13,272 nucleotides of DNA from JAJYTL01 sp046705265 (GCA_046705265.1 JBJKQL010000004.1:1-13272); one strand, 5' to 3'. Counted from the stretch's first letter, positions 1 through 7,937 are shown. Numbers and translations are program-made. Notes: generated by a model not told the origin, from the letters alone.

Positions 1-1925
1 AGTCCCGCCAAGCGCTTCTTGGCGCTCTTGTCATAAGGTCCATCGAAGTCCTTAATCCGAAGATAATGGACATCACTACGCCCATCGGAACAAAACGCAT
101 GAATAGCAAACCTATCGCCCAATCCGTCCATTGCATATGCAAGGAGGCTGGCGGCCTCCCGTTCGACCGTGAGTACGCTGGCGTTGGCGGCACGAATAAA
201 GTCGTTGGTAGATTGCGAAACGTCGAGCAGGACTAGGACTGAGAAGTCGTGCATACGGCGTAGCCGGCGCCGATAGATGGTTGGTTCCCCAGCTATCCCG
301 CCGCGCTGGTCTATGGTTGCAGTAATGCATGCGTCAAGATCGAGGTCTTCGCCCTCCAGCTGTCGCCGATGCCAGACCGGCCTGCTGATCCGCACGGAGC
401 GCACCAGTCGGTCGATTCGGGCGGCAAGGCCAGGGTAACGCATCGGAATAGCTTCAATCGCTTCGACGGGGCCCTCTGCGGCTACATATTCCACCAGCGT
501 TGTCCACTCGGAGCGCTCACGCCTTATTAGATAATCCCATTCCGAATAACGGGCGACAGCGACGCCGGTACCCGCCGGAACCGGTGTGACCGATACGGGC
601 TTGGAACCCATTCCTGCGTCGGCACCAATTCGTTCTCGCTTGGGGTTCTCCGATGTGGCCGGATCGCTTTCGTCGACCCGCACGCTTTCGGCGGAGTCGC
701 CTTTGTTCACGTTATCGGGAGGCGTAGAAAACTCCCAAAGCCCGAGATTGTCGTCGCGATAAACCGGTTCCACAACGTAGGTGCGCGGATTGAATTGAAG
801 CCGCATTTGACCCAGGTCGTTACCAAGCAGACCACCAATTCGTCGGCTGATTTCAGGATTCTCCCAATCCATCGCGGCATCCTGGAACATGGCACGCCCC
901 TTTCGGACCCAGGCGTGATCGTCGGCATAGTCCGAGTCGATCAAGGCGCGGGAAAGACGCGCCATTAACGATTCAGCAGTGGCAAACCCACCCTGTCGAG
1001 CAATGTGAAATGGTAACCAAAGCCGTTTAAGGCCCGGAAGGATCCGCAACGTCAATGTCTCCACTCGCGCATCTTCAATGAGTGAAACCAGGGCAACTTG
1101 CAGCGGCTTCAAGCTACCTTGCGTGAATCGCTTCTTACCGAATTGAAGATGAGCGGCAACGTGAGCAAGCGCGGCCCGAAATAACGCGTCCCCCTCCACA
1201 GATGAATAGCCCAGATAACGATTTGGAACGCGTATCACACCGCCAGAAAAGCTCGAACGTCGCGTCTCAGCGTCGCGAATCGCCCGGAGAGGGGCGTTAA
1301 GGCACCAAAGTGCCATAAGGTACGCGCGAAGAGCTCGTTCCACCTGAGAAAAATTGATGCTATTGGAGAATGGCTCGCTTTCCAAAAATGGCACGGCATC
1401 ACTAAGTCCAAAGAACGAGATCGCCTGCGTCGGGTCGTTAGCCGCACGACGCAAGCCGGTAAGAACCCATGCCTCCAAAGCCTGTCCGTCGAGATTACCG
1501 AGAAGTTTTTCGGTATGATCCAAAAATAGCTGCACTGCTTGTGGCGCGCGTGCACTGATAAGTGCCACTAGGCCAAGCCAATGAACGAATGTACCCGGCA
1601 TCCAGAGCGCCCTTGGGAGGGCCGCAGAGTGCTCAGCGAGCCGCAATGCCGATTTGGTTCCGGCGGACCGAGCTACGTCGCGGAGTACGGGCGCGAGAGC
1701 CAGCGGCGCATCACGTCCTGCCGCCCGCGCTAGCGGGGCAGAGGCCCGGACATAGCCAGCAACGATATCCTGAGAAACGCCGCTTGCAGCTAGCTCACGA
1801 CATGCGGCCGCCCACGTATCAAGCATCGGTCCCGATAAGGAAAGTGCAATTTCCGGCCAGCAATGCTCAAGGACCTTGACCGTTTGCGGAGGACCGACGA
1901 GAATTTCTGATGGAGTAGGCTGCAT
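1..1925 (-). CDS. NorD/CbbO-like protein with von Willebrand factor A domain (3' end outside window)
   Basis: One uninterrupted reading frame of 641 codons runs from ATG 1925 to the window edge, so the C-terminus is missing. The C-terminal part is a VWA domain. Its MIDAS metal-site motif is DVSQS (D568, S570, S572), preceded by the hydrophobic strand SVLVLLD and followed near the edge by a CSDGRSDVHYLRIKDFD segment typical of NorD proteins. The middle holds another conserved NorD-type block: H255-V-A-A-H259, then LIEDARVE with E284 and D285. Residues of roughly 400-450 are hydrophilic and look like a linker. In NorD/CbbO/GvpO-like proteins the VWA partner recruits a MoxR-type AAA+ ATPase to its target. 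The gene lies 11 bases behind the NorQ-like gene, so the two are almost certainly cotranscribed. The name NorD reflects the family only; no NO reductase genes are present, so the target is unknown. Confidence 0.88.
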   Translation of the reverse strand, partial: MQPTPSEILVGPPQTVKVLEHCWPEIALSLSGPMLDTWAAACRELAASGVSQDIVAGYVRASAPLARAAGRDAPLALAPVLRDVARSAGTKSALRLAEHSAALPRALWMPGTFVHWLGLVALISARAPQAVQLFLDHTEKLLGNLDGQALEAWVLTGLRRAANDPTQAISFFGLSDAVPFLESEPFSNSINFSQVERALRAYLMALWCLNAPLRAIRDAETRRSSFSGGVIRVPNRYLGYSSVEGDALFRAALAHVAAHLQFGKKRFTQGSLKPLQVALVSLIEDARVETLTLRILPGLKRLWLPFHIARQGGFATAESLMARLSRALIDSDYADDHAWVRKGRAMFQDAAMDWENPEISRRIGGLLGNDLGQMRLQFNPRTYVVEPVYRDDNLGLWEFSTPPDNVNKGDSAESVRVDESDPATSENPKRERIGADAGMGSKPVSVTPVPAGTGVAVARYSEWDYLIRRERSEWTTLVEYVAAEGPVEAIEAIPMRYPGLAARIDRLVRSVRISRPVWHRRQLEGEDLDLDACITATIDQRGGIAGEPTIYRRRLRRMHDFSVLVLLDVSQSTNDFIRAANASVLTVEREAASLLAYAMDGLGDRFAIHAFCSDGRSDVHYLRIKDFDGPYDKSAKKRLAG

Positions 1926-1936
1926 AAGAGCCTGCT

Positions 1937-2734
1937 CTATACCAGCGCCTCGATAGCAGCAGTCAGCGCGTGCCGGATGTCCGGATCATCAGTGAGCGCG
2001 AAGATGATCGCCACACGGGACGCTTCGAGAAGCCCAATGTTGCGCCGAACCAATCGTGCCGCCTGTATCAACATACGGGTTGAAGCGCCCTCATCCAGCC
2101 CATAGCCCTTAAGGTTGCGACTGCGGATCCCAATTTGAACCAATTGCGCGGCCAAGTCTTGGTCCACATTCGCTTCATGAGCGACAATCGCAGCTTCTGC
2201 TTCGGGCGGCGGATAGCCAAAGTCTATGGCAACGAAGCGCTGCTTGGTGGACTCCTTCAGGTCCTTGACTACACTTTGATAACCTGGGTTATAGGAGATG
2301 ACAAGCTGGAAGTCTTCGTGCGCTCGTATCAATTCACCCTTTTTCTCGAGAGGAAGAACCCGGCGCTCGTCAGTCAAGGGATGAACCACGACGGTGGTGT
2401 CCTGGCGGGCCTCGACGATTTCATCGAGGTAGCAGATAGCGCCATAGCGAACGGCGGTAGTAACCGGCCCGTCGTGCCAGATGGTTCCTTCGGCATCAAG
2501 CAAATAACGGCCAGCCAGATCCGAGGCGGTCATGTCCTCGTGGCACGCGACAGTGATCAGGGGTTTTCCAAGGCGCCAAGCCATGTGCTCGAGGAAGCGC
2601 GTTTTGCCACATCCAGTCGGCCCTTTGAGCATGACCGGCATGCGGTGGGCGTATGCTGCTTCAAAGAGCGGAATCTCATTACCAACCGGGCGGTAATAAG
2701 GCTCCGCTTCGATCAAGTACTCCTGAATGTTCAT
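1937..2734 (-). CDS. MoxR-family AAA+ ATPase, NorQ/CbbQ type
   Basis: The 265-residue protein begins MNIQEYLIEAEPYYRPVG, a typical NorQ/CbbQ start. A longer reading to 2803 exists, but it would translate the upstream terminator hairpin and gives non-family residues, so ATG 2734 is preferred. Visible motifs are Walker A GPTGCGKT (38-45), Walker B CYLDE (101-105), sensor-1 SYNPG (N149), an arginine-finger candidate R166 in STKQRF, and a sensor-2 style R220 in GASTR. Family members form hexameric ATPases that remodel or activate a partner enzyme together with a VWA protein (NorQ/NorD for NO reductase, CbbQ/CbbO for Rubisco). The VWA partner follows after 11 bases and amiE lies upstream behind a terminator-like hairpin. 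The position behind amiE recalls AmiB, an ATPase-like protein encoded after amiE in Pseudomonas; whether they are homologous was not tested. Confidence 0.93.
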   Translation of the reverse strand: MNIQEYLIEAEPYYRPVGNEIPLFEAAYAHRMPVMLKGPTGCGKTRFLEHMAWRLGKPLITVACHEDMTASDLAGRYLLDAEGTIWHDGPVTTAVRYGAICYLDEIVEARQDTTVVVHPLTDERRVLPLEKKGELIRAHEDFQLVISYNPGYQSVVKDLKESTKQRFVAIDFGYPPPEAEAAIVAHEANVDQDLAAQLVQIGIRSRNLKGYGLDEGASTRMLIQAARLVRRNIGLLEASRVAIIFALTDDPDIRHALTAAIEALV

Positions 2735-2756
2735 TAATTGGCATCTCGCACAGTTT

Positions 2757-2811
2757 AAAAAACCGGAAAAGGGCCCGGGGCGATGGAAGAACAAACGCGA
2801 CACCCCGGGCC
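2757..2811 (-). terminator. Intrinsic terminator-like hairpin after amiE
   Basis: On the minus strand a perfect 9-bp stem GGCCCGGGG/CCCCGGGCC (2811-2803 with 2780-2772) closes a 22-base loop. It is followed by a T-rich stretch that ends in six T (2762-2757). It begins 12 bases after the amiE stop and ends 22 bases before the NorQ-like start. It may end most amiE transcripts or attenuate the downstream pair. The loop is longer than usual, and the main T run starts about nine bases after the stem. Confidence 0.65.
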
Positions 2812-2822
2812 GAATTCTCTTC

Positions 2823-3863
2823 TTAGCGGTGCCCGGCTACCGCCTTGGTCGGGATGCCTTCGATCGGGCACTCTTCAGTACCCACTGTCGGTCGGGTAAG
2901 CGCCTCGACCATCGTACGTGTTGCCTCGGGATCGTCGATCCACTTGCGATAGAAGTCATACGGACAGGCCGCTTCACCGCGTGTGCCCTCGCGCGAGTTG
3001 ATCATTCCCGTGTAGCCGCGATGCAAGAGCTTGAAGAGGTGATTTTCCGACTGCATGTTGCGTCGCGCGTCGCGGATCAGTGATTTCGAGAGCTGAGCGT
3101 ATTGAACACCGTAATCCTCCTCACCGCACTCTCCGAGCGTGCGACCGTCAAAGCCGATGATCGCCGAGTGGCCGAAATAGGAATAGACGCCGTCAAAGCC
3201 CGCCGCGTTGGCGACCGCCACGTAGCTATTGTTCGCCCAGGCCATAGCTTTGGCCATGATGACCTGTTGCTCTTTCGCAGGATACATATAGCCCTGGCAG
3301 CGAACGATCAGCTCCGCGCCTTTCATGGCGCAATCGCGCCAGATTTCCGGATAGTTGCCGTCATCGCAAATGATCAGGCTAACTTTTAGCCCCTTCGGCC
3401 CCTCGGTTACATAGGTGCAGTTTCCCGGATACCAGCCCTCGATCGGAACCCAGGGCATTATCTTTCGATACTTTTGGACGATCTCGCCCTTATCGTTCAT
3501 CAAGATCAGCGTGTTGTAAGGCGCCTTGTTGGGGTGCTCCTCGTGGCGCTCGCCCGTAAGCGAAAACACCCCCCACACTTTGGCCTTCCGGCACGCCTCA
3601 GAAAAAATTTCTGTCTCTTCGCCGGGCACGCTTGATGCAGTTTCATACATCTCCTTCGCGTCGTACATAATGCCATGGGTGCTGTATTCGGGAAAAATAA
3701 CGAGATCCATACCGGGCAGGCCAACCTTCATCCCGGTCACCATATTGGCAATGTTCTCTGCGTTCGCCAGCACCTCTTTCCGCGTGTGCAGTCGCGGCAT
3801 CTTGTAGTTGACGACTGCGACGCCGACCGTGTCGTTACTGCTCGAAATATCGCCATGTAGCAT
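2823..3863 (-). CDS. amiE: Aliphatic amidase AmiE (acylamide amidohydrolase)
   Basis: The 346-residue protein has the same length as Pseudomonas AmiE and opens with the almost identical MLHGDISSSNDTVGVAVVNY. It belongs to the nitrilase superfamily and hydrolyses short aliphatic amides such as acetamide or propionamide to the carboxylate plus ammonia in the cytoplasm. The Glu-Lys-Cys triad is intact at the family positions: E59 in FPEYS, K134 in QKYRK and C166 in LIICDDGNYPEIW. The segments RCQGYMYPAK and GFDGVYSYFGHSAI are also family hallmarks and favour AmiE over formamidase AmiF. The start is fixed by AGGAG seven bases before ATG 3863. It is the last gene after the ABC transporter genes, 129 bases from urtE. 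It supplies the catabolic step for the imported amide and releases nitrogen. Confidence 0.97.
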   Translation of the reverse strand: MLHGDISSSNDTVGVAVVNYKMPRLHTRKEVLANAENIANMVTGMKVGLPGMDLVIFPEYSTHGIMYDAKEMYETASSVPGEETEIFSEACRKAKVWGVFSLTGERHEEHPNKAPYNTLILMNDKGEIVQKYRKIMPWVPIEGWYPGNCTYVTEGPKGLKVSLIICDDGNYPEIWRDCAMKGAELIVRCQGYMYPAKEQQVIMAKAMAWANNSYVAVANAAGFDGVYSYFGHSAIIGFDGRTLGECGEEDYGVQYAQLSKSLIRDARRNMQSENHLFKLLHRGYTGMINSREGTRGEAACPYDFYRKWIDDPEATRTMVEALTRPTVGTEECPIEGIPTKAVAGHR

Positions 3864-3917
3864 TTTCCATCTCCTGTGCTGATAGTGGCGTTCTTAGATC
3901 CCTCGTGTCCCGATCAG

Positions 3918-3943
3918 GGGGGTGGCAGGCTTCCGCCACCTCC
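3918..3943 (-). repeat. GC-rich hairpin between urtE and amiE
   Basis: GGTGGC (3921-3926) pairs with GCCACC (3935-3940) across an 8-base loop. The stem extends to about 9 bp through a G-U pair. No T tract follows on the minus strand, so it looks more like an mRNA-stabilising or processing hairpin than a terminator. It lies in the 129-base gap upstream of amiE. Confidence 0.5.
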
Positions 3944-3992
3944 AGCCCCTTAACTGGCGCGAAACAGGCAACGCTAACGCCGCATAGCTCGT

Positions 3993-4697
3993 CTAAACCG
4001 TCATGTATTCACGTACCAAATCATCGCTTAGGGCATTCACCTCACCACCCGCCACGATGCAGCCCTTATCCATCAGTAGAAATTTGCTGCAGACTTGCCG
4101 TACGAAGTCGATCTTCTGCTCGACGAGCAAAATGGTGAGTTTCATTTCCGAATTAAGCCGTCGGATGGCCGTACCGATGACCTCCACGAGATTCGGCTGT
4201 ATTCCCTCTGTCGGCTCGTCTAGAAGCAACAACCTCGGATCTGCGCACAGGGCTCTCCCGATCGCCAGCTGCTGTTGTTGTCCGCCTGAAAGGTCGCCGG
4301 CACGGCGATGGTATATCTCTTTGAGAGTTGGGAAGACGTCATAGATCAGAGATGGGATACTGCGGTCTCCATCGCGCCGCGCGAAGGTTCCGATGCGAAG
4401 ATTTTCCGCAACACTGAATGTCCCGATAATTTCCCTGCCTTGCGGCGTGTAGCCGATGCCAAGAACCGCTCGCCGATAGGTCGGCACGTGAACAATATCA
4501 CGTCCTTCAAATTCAATTACTCCCGTTGCCCGATCAGTGAGCCCCATAAGTGTCCGGAGCAATGTGGTCTTTCCGACACCGTTCCGACCCACTAGCCCAA
4601 CGACCTCTCCTTCTCCGATCTCGAAGTTGACGCCTTGCAGAATCGCCCCGGCACCGTAGTACGAATACAGTTCCCGGACTCGCAGCATGCTCATCAT
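3993..4697 (-). CDS. urtE: ABC transporter ATP-binding protein, UrtE/LivF type
   Basis: This 234-residue ATPase shows Walker A GRNGVGKTT (37-45), the ABC signature LSGGQ (136-140) and Walker B RLLLLDEP (D160, E161). The following EPTEGIQPNLVE is typical of UrtE, the second ATPase of urea/amide importers. The switch histidine position reads Q in LLVEQK, as is common in LivF/UrtE proteins. Its ATG overlaps the urtD stop in an ATGA junction, which indicates translational coupling. Starting at M1 or M4 makes little difference; the coupled ATG 4697 is preferred. It should form a heterodimer with the UrtD-like ATPase on the cytoplasmic face and power amide or urea import. The substrate is inferred from the amidase and the AmiC-like binding protein nearby. 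Confidence 0.92.
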   Translation of the reverse strand: MMSMLRVRELYSYYGAGAILQGVNFEIGEGEVVGLVGRNGVGKTTLLRTLMGLTDRATGVIEFEGRDIVHVPTYRRAVLGIGYTPQGREIIGTFSVAENLRIGTFARRDGDRSIPSLIYDVFPTLKEIYHRRAGDLSGGQQQQLAIGRALCADPRLLLLDEPTEGIQPNLVEVIGTAIRRLNSEMKLTILLVEQKIDFVRQVCSKFLLMDKGCIVAGGEVNALSDDLVREYMTV

Positions 4698-5428
4698 AGT
4701 GCCCCCGAGCCTAGATACGCCTCTCGAACGGCACCATCCTTCTGTACCTCGTCGATACTTCCTTCCATCAGGACGCGCCCCTGGTGCAGCACAGTGACCT
4801 TGTCGGCGATATCGCGAACAAAGTGCATATCGTGCTCGACCACGACAATCGCGTGACGGGCCTTCATTTCCTTTAGAAGTTTAGCGGTATACCGCGTCTC
4901 TTCCGGCGTCATTCCGGCCGCCGGCTCGTCAAGAAGAAGGAGCGTTGGATTTTGCACCAGCAATAAGCCGATCTCGAGCCATTGCACCTCCCCGTGGGCC
5001 AACTCACTGACTCGATCCCTTAGCCGGTTCTGCAACCCAATGGATCTGGCTACAGTCTCGATTTCCTCCGTAATGCGAGCCCTCATCGTCAGCCCGGACC
5101 ACACGCTATTGCCGATGGGCATTGCGGCCTGCAGGCTTTCCGCCACGGACAGGCCGGGGAAAACCAAAGGAACTTGAAACTTCCGCCCAATCCCGAGACG
5201 GGTACGCCGATAATCGGGCAACTTGGTGATTTCCTGCCCTTTGAAGAATATGTGACCTGAATTCGGCACGACCTTCCCGCAAATCATATCGAGCAACGTC
5301 GATTTTCCGGCACCGTTTGGTCCGATTAAGCAGTGTATGGTGCCTGCCTCTACCTCAAAATCGACGTTCTTAACCGCTTCGAATCCCCCAAATATCGCGG
5401 TCAATTTCTGCACTTCGAGTACTGGCAT
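4694..5428 (-). CDS. urtD: ABC transporter ATP-binding protein, UrtD/LivG type
   Basis: The 244-residue protein has Walker A GPNGAGKST (36-44), Walker B LLLLDEP (D167, E168), the PAAGMTPEET stretch typical of UrtD/LivG, and switch H199 in VVVEHDMHFV. The signature region reads LAHGEVQWLEIG (from L143). UrtD proteins usually have LSHGQ-QWLEIG there, so this is a UrtD-type motif with A for S and E for Q. The start ATG 5428 lies 13 bases after the urtC stop with only a weak ribosome binding site. The gene overlaps urtE by four bases. It is one of two ATPases of the branched-chain-amino-acid-type importer encoded here. Confidence 0.92.
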   Translation of the reverse strand: MPVLEVQKLTAIFGGFEAVKNVDFEVEAGTIHCLIGPNGAGKSTLLDMICGKVVPNSGHIFFKGQEITKLPDYRRTRLGIGRKFQVPLVFPGLSVAESLQAAMPIGNSVWSGLTMRARITEEIETVARSIGLQNRLRDRVSELAHGEVQWLEIGLLLVQNPTLLLLDEPAAGMTPEETRYTAKLLKEMKARHAIVVVEHDMHFVRDIADKVTVLHQGRVLMEGSIDEVQKDGAVREAYLGSGAL

Positions 5429-5441
5429 TTCGAAATCCAGC

Positions 5442-6701
5442 TTAGCTTGAGGAGGTTGAGGCGCGCTGTTTCGCAGAACTCTCGTCGGTAGACGCTACCG
5501 GCTTCTTATCAGCAGTGATCGTAGAATGTTCAGGATTTCGACTCCGCCACTCCGAACTGTTCGCCGCCACACCGCCTTCCGGCACCTCTGGAGCTTGATC
5601 AGAAGAGACTGGAGCAACTCCAGTCGGAAAGCCGAGCCGTTGAGTGGCCGCTATCAGCAGCTTCGACAGACGCTCTCCCGCTTCCAACACCAATCCGTTT
5701 GGAAAGAACAGCACGATGCCGACGAACAAACCGCCGACAACGAGGTTTGCGACGTCCAGAAGCTCAGAGCCTAGAGTCCCCTCGACGGCGTTGACGATGA
5801 TCGCACCAAATGCCGCCGCCGCGAGAGAACTACGCCCCCCTACAGCGCACCAAATGACGATGCCGAGACTAATCGATATATCCATGTAGGTCGGGGAGGC
5901 GAACGAGTTGCCGACAGCGTAAAACATGCCCGCGAGGGCAGCGACTCCTGCAGAAACCGCAAATGCGAAAATTTCGTACTTGGCAACATCGTAACCCAGG
6001 AAACGAGCCCGCTCTCGATTCTCGCGCAGAGCGCGTAGCATCAATCCCGTCTTTGTCCGGACTACAAAATACCCTCCCACCAGAATCGCGCATGCCGCAG
6101 CCCCGACCATGTAATAGAACGCATGGCTGTATGGCCCGATATCGGCTCCAAAAAAATCTAGGTCGGGCAAATTCGTGATCCCGTTCCATCCGCCGGTATA
6201 GGGTTGTTCGGTGACCACGATAAGATTGACGACCACCAGAAGTGCAAGCAGCATGATTGCAACATAGACGCCGGAGACTCGCGCCCGGAAAATGAACCAG
6301 CCGACAATTACCGCCAGCAGGACCGGGACGATCAATCCAAGTGCAATTGCCGCACTCAGGGTGTAGAAGGGTGTCCAAAACCATGGCAGCGTGTGCACAC
6401 TGTTCCATACCATGAAGTCAGGCAGGCCGCCTGGGCTACCCTTGCTCGCGAGCAATTTGAGATGCATCGCTATGGCGTAGCTACCCAGGCCAAAACTTGT
6501 CGCCTGCCCGAGATTCAGAATTCCCGCATAACCCCAGGAAAAGCTTAGCGCCATGGCCACGATGGCGAGAGATACGTAGAGCGCCCACTTGTTGAGAAGA
6601 TAGGCATTACCCCACACAAAAACTGGCGCGATCAAAATTACGATGCAGACAGCCGCGTAACCCGCGAGGGGCCCCAGCGAATCCGCTTGACGACTAGCCA
6701 T
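5442..6701 (-). CDS. urtC: ABC transporter permease, UrtC/LivM type, with long hydrophilic C-terminal tail
   Basis: This 419-residue membrane protein has many hydrophobic segments and the LivM/UrtC landmarks WGYAGILNLGQA (near residue 55) and ALRENRERARFLGYDVAKYE, the cytoplasmic coupling loop, followed by a glycine/alanine-rich transmembrane stretch ending IWCAVGGRSSLA. It pairs with the UrtB-like protein to form the translocation pore. AGAGG nine bases before ATG 6701 supports the start. The last 57 residues or so (after RLGFPTGV) are polar, rich in Ser, Glu, Lys and Ala, and contain no membrane segment. That tail makes the protein longer than the usual 350-380 residues. The assignment to the urea/amide branch rests on the neighbouring genes. 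Confidence 0.91.
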   Translation of the reverse strand: MASRQADSLGPLAGYAAVCIVILIAPVFVWGNAYLLNKWALYVSLAIVAMALSFSWGYAGILNLGQATSFGLGSYAIAMHLKLLASKGSPGGLPDFMVWNSVHTLPWFWTPFYTLSAAIALGLIVPVLLAVIVGWFIFRARVSGVYVAIMLLALLVVVNLIVVTEQPYTGGWNGITNLPDLDFFGADIGPYSHAFYYMVGAAACAILVGGYFVVRTKTGLMLRALRENRERARFLGYDVAKYEIFAFAVSAGVAALAGMFYAVGNSFASPTYMDISISLGIVIWCAVGGRSSLAAAAFGAIIVNAVEGTLGSELLDVANLVVGGLFVGIVLFFPNGLVLEAGERLSKLLIAATQRLGFPTGVAPVSSDQAPEVPEGGVAANSSEWRSRNPEHSTITADKKPVASTDESSAKQRASTSSS

Positions 6702-6747
6702 AATACGTTACCTCTTCCCAGCGCACGTTACAGGAAGACACGCCCAC

Positions 6748-6775
6748 AAAAAGGTAGCTCCAACACTCAACTACC
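6748..6775 (-). terminator. Terminator-like hairpin between urtB and urtC
   Basis: The 177-base gap between the two permease genes contains, on the minus strand, GGTAGTT pairing with AGCTACC (7 bp with one G-U pair, 9-base loop), directly followed by five T. It fits a weak intrinsic terminator or attenuator inside the operon. The gap also holds a palindromic TATTAATATA and two copies of CGTTAC near the urtC start. I see no gene in it. Confidence 0.45.
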
Positions 6776-6878
6776 GCCGGCCCCATATTAATATAAACGC
6801 CCCATCTCTCCGCCTGTGCTGTCGGCAGCGTTGGCCGGGAAAGCCAATCGCCACACGGTCATCAGATCGCCGTCGTAT

Positions 6879-7754
6879 TCAGTAACTGTAGCGCAGAGAT
6901 CTACCGAACAGGCCCCTCGGCCGAAACCTGAGCAAGACCACCACGGCCAAAAAGATAACTGCCTTCGCCATAGTCGAATTCCATACAAATCCGAGGACCG
7001 ACTCAGCCTCACCGATTAACCCGGAGCTAACGACCAAACCAAGCAAGCTTCCAACTCCGCCGACCACGACGGTAATGAAGGCATCGACAACGTAGCTCGT
7101 GCCCATCGTCGGCGAGACGCTCTTGATGGGCGCGACAAGCGCACCGGCAAGTGCAGCCATTCCCGATCCATAAGCGAATGTCACGACGTAGATCGTTTTG
7201 GCCTTGGTTCCAAACGCTTCGGCCACCTCCCGGTTCTGCATCACCGCCCTGACTTTCAGCCCAAAATCAGTACGATAGAGAATGATGACCGTAACGCCGA
7301 GAAGCGCGATTGCGACGCCGAGGACGAACAAGCGAAAGAGAGGAAGTGAAAGGCCCAATAGGCTTATAGATCCGTGCAGACTCCCAGGCAATTCGACGTA
7401 TTTAAGATTCGATCCCGCCATCAAATTGACTGCCTCCTGAAGCACGATACTGATGCCCCAAGTCGCCAGTATTGTTTCCAGAGGTCGGGTGTAGAGGAAC
7501 TGTACGACCCCGCGCTCCACGACGACGCCGAGAAACGCTCCCACAAAGAACGCCGCCGGAAGGACAGAAAAAAATGACAGGTGTAGCTGCTTCTCTAGGA
7601 ACCAGGTTGTGTACGCACCCACCATGACGAAGTCGCCATGGGCAAGATTGATGACACCCATGACGCCATAAATAATTCCGAGGCCCAGCGCCACGAGAAG
7701 CAGAATGGCGCCGATGCTCAGCCCAGCAATCAGAGTGTCCGACGTGATGATCAT
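6879..7754 (-). CDS. urtB: ABC transporter permease, UrtB/LivH type
   Basis: The 291-residue, strongly hydrophobic protein has the LivH/UrtB hallmark GLGIIYGVMGVINLAHGDFV near its N-terminus and a coupling-loop region RAVMQNREVAEAFGTKAKTIY. It ends with a helix rich in V, L and A and the short tail FRPRGLFGR, as LivH proteins do. It is the short form, without the periplasmic N-terminal extension found in some UrtB proteins. AAGG eight bases upstream of ATG 7754 is a usable ribosome binding site. It forms the membrane channel with the UrtC-like permease. It is 183 bases from the binding-protein gene and 177 bases from urtC; both gaps hold hairpins. Confidence 0.92.
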   Translation of the reverse strand: MIITSDTLIAGLSIGAILLLVALGLGIIYGVMGVINLAHGDFVMVGAYTTWFLEKQLHLSFFSVLPAAFFVGAFLGVVVERGVVQFLYTRPLETILATWGISIVLQEAVNLMAGSNLKYVELPGSLHGSISLLGLSLPLFRLFVLGVAIALLGVTVIILYRTDFGLKVRAVMQNREVAEAFGTKAKTIYVVTFAYGSGMAALAGALVAPIKSVSPTMGTSYVVDAFITVVVGGVGSLLGLVVSSGLIGEAESVLGFVWNSTMAKAVIFLAVVVLLRFRPRGLFGRSLRYSY

Positions 7755-7871
7755 TCCTTACGCCTTTTCAACTGCCGTGCGCTGCCGTTTCGACTTGGTG
7801 ATCAGTTACCCTGAAACGCATTTCTTGACTTGCGCCAACGCCCCATCACCCATCGCTCCCTATCAATCGCT

Positions 7872-7896
7872 GCTCCTCGACGCGATTCCGAGGAGC
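7872..7896 (-). repeat. Perfect hairpin between binding-protein gene and urtB
   Basis: GCTCCTCG (7872-7879) and CGAGGAGC (7889-7896) form a perfect 8-bp stem around a 9-base loop in the 183-base gap. No T tract follows on the minus strand. Such hairpins after binding-protein genes often protect the upstream mRNA end, giving more binding protein than permease. That role is inferred from position. Confidence 0.55.
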
Positions 7897-7937
7897 TATG
7901 CGACGACGTGGGTTGGGGCATCCCAGATTTGAAATCG

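Noticed and set aside
1562..1879. Plus-strand reading frame opposite the NorD-like gene
   Set aside because: Shadow of the minus-strand coding frame; no domain and no start signal. The same holds for the plus-strand frames opposite the transporter and amidase genes.
1..2734. Part of a denitrification (nor) operon
   Set aside because: No norB, norC or other denitrification gene is visible, and the neighbours are amide genes; genes left of the window were not seen.
2735..2803. N-terminal extension of the NorQ-like protein to ATG 2803
   Set aside because: It would translate the terminator hairpin, and NorQ-type proteins start at the MNIQEYL position.
2823..3863. Formamidase AmiF or nitrilase instead of AmiE
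   Set aside because: Length of 346, the N-terminus and the triad positions 59/134/166 match aliphatic amidase AmiE; AmiF is shorter.
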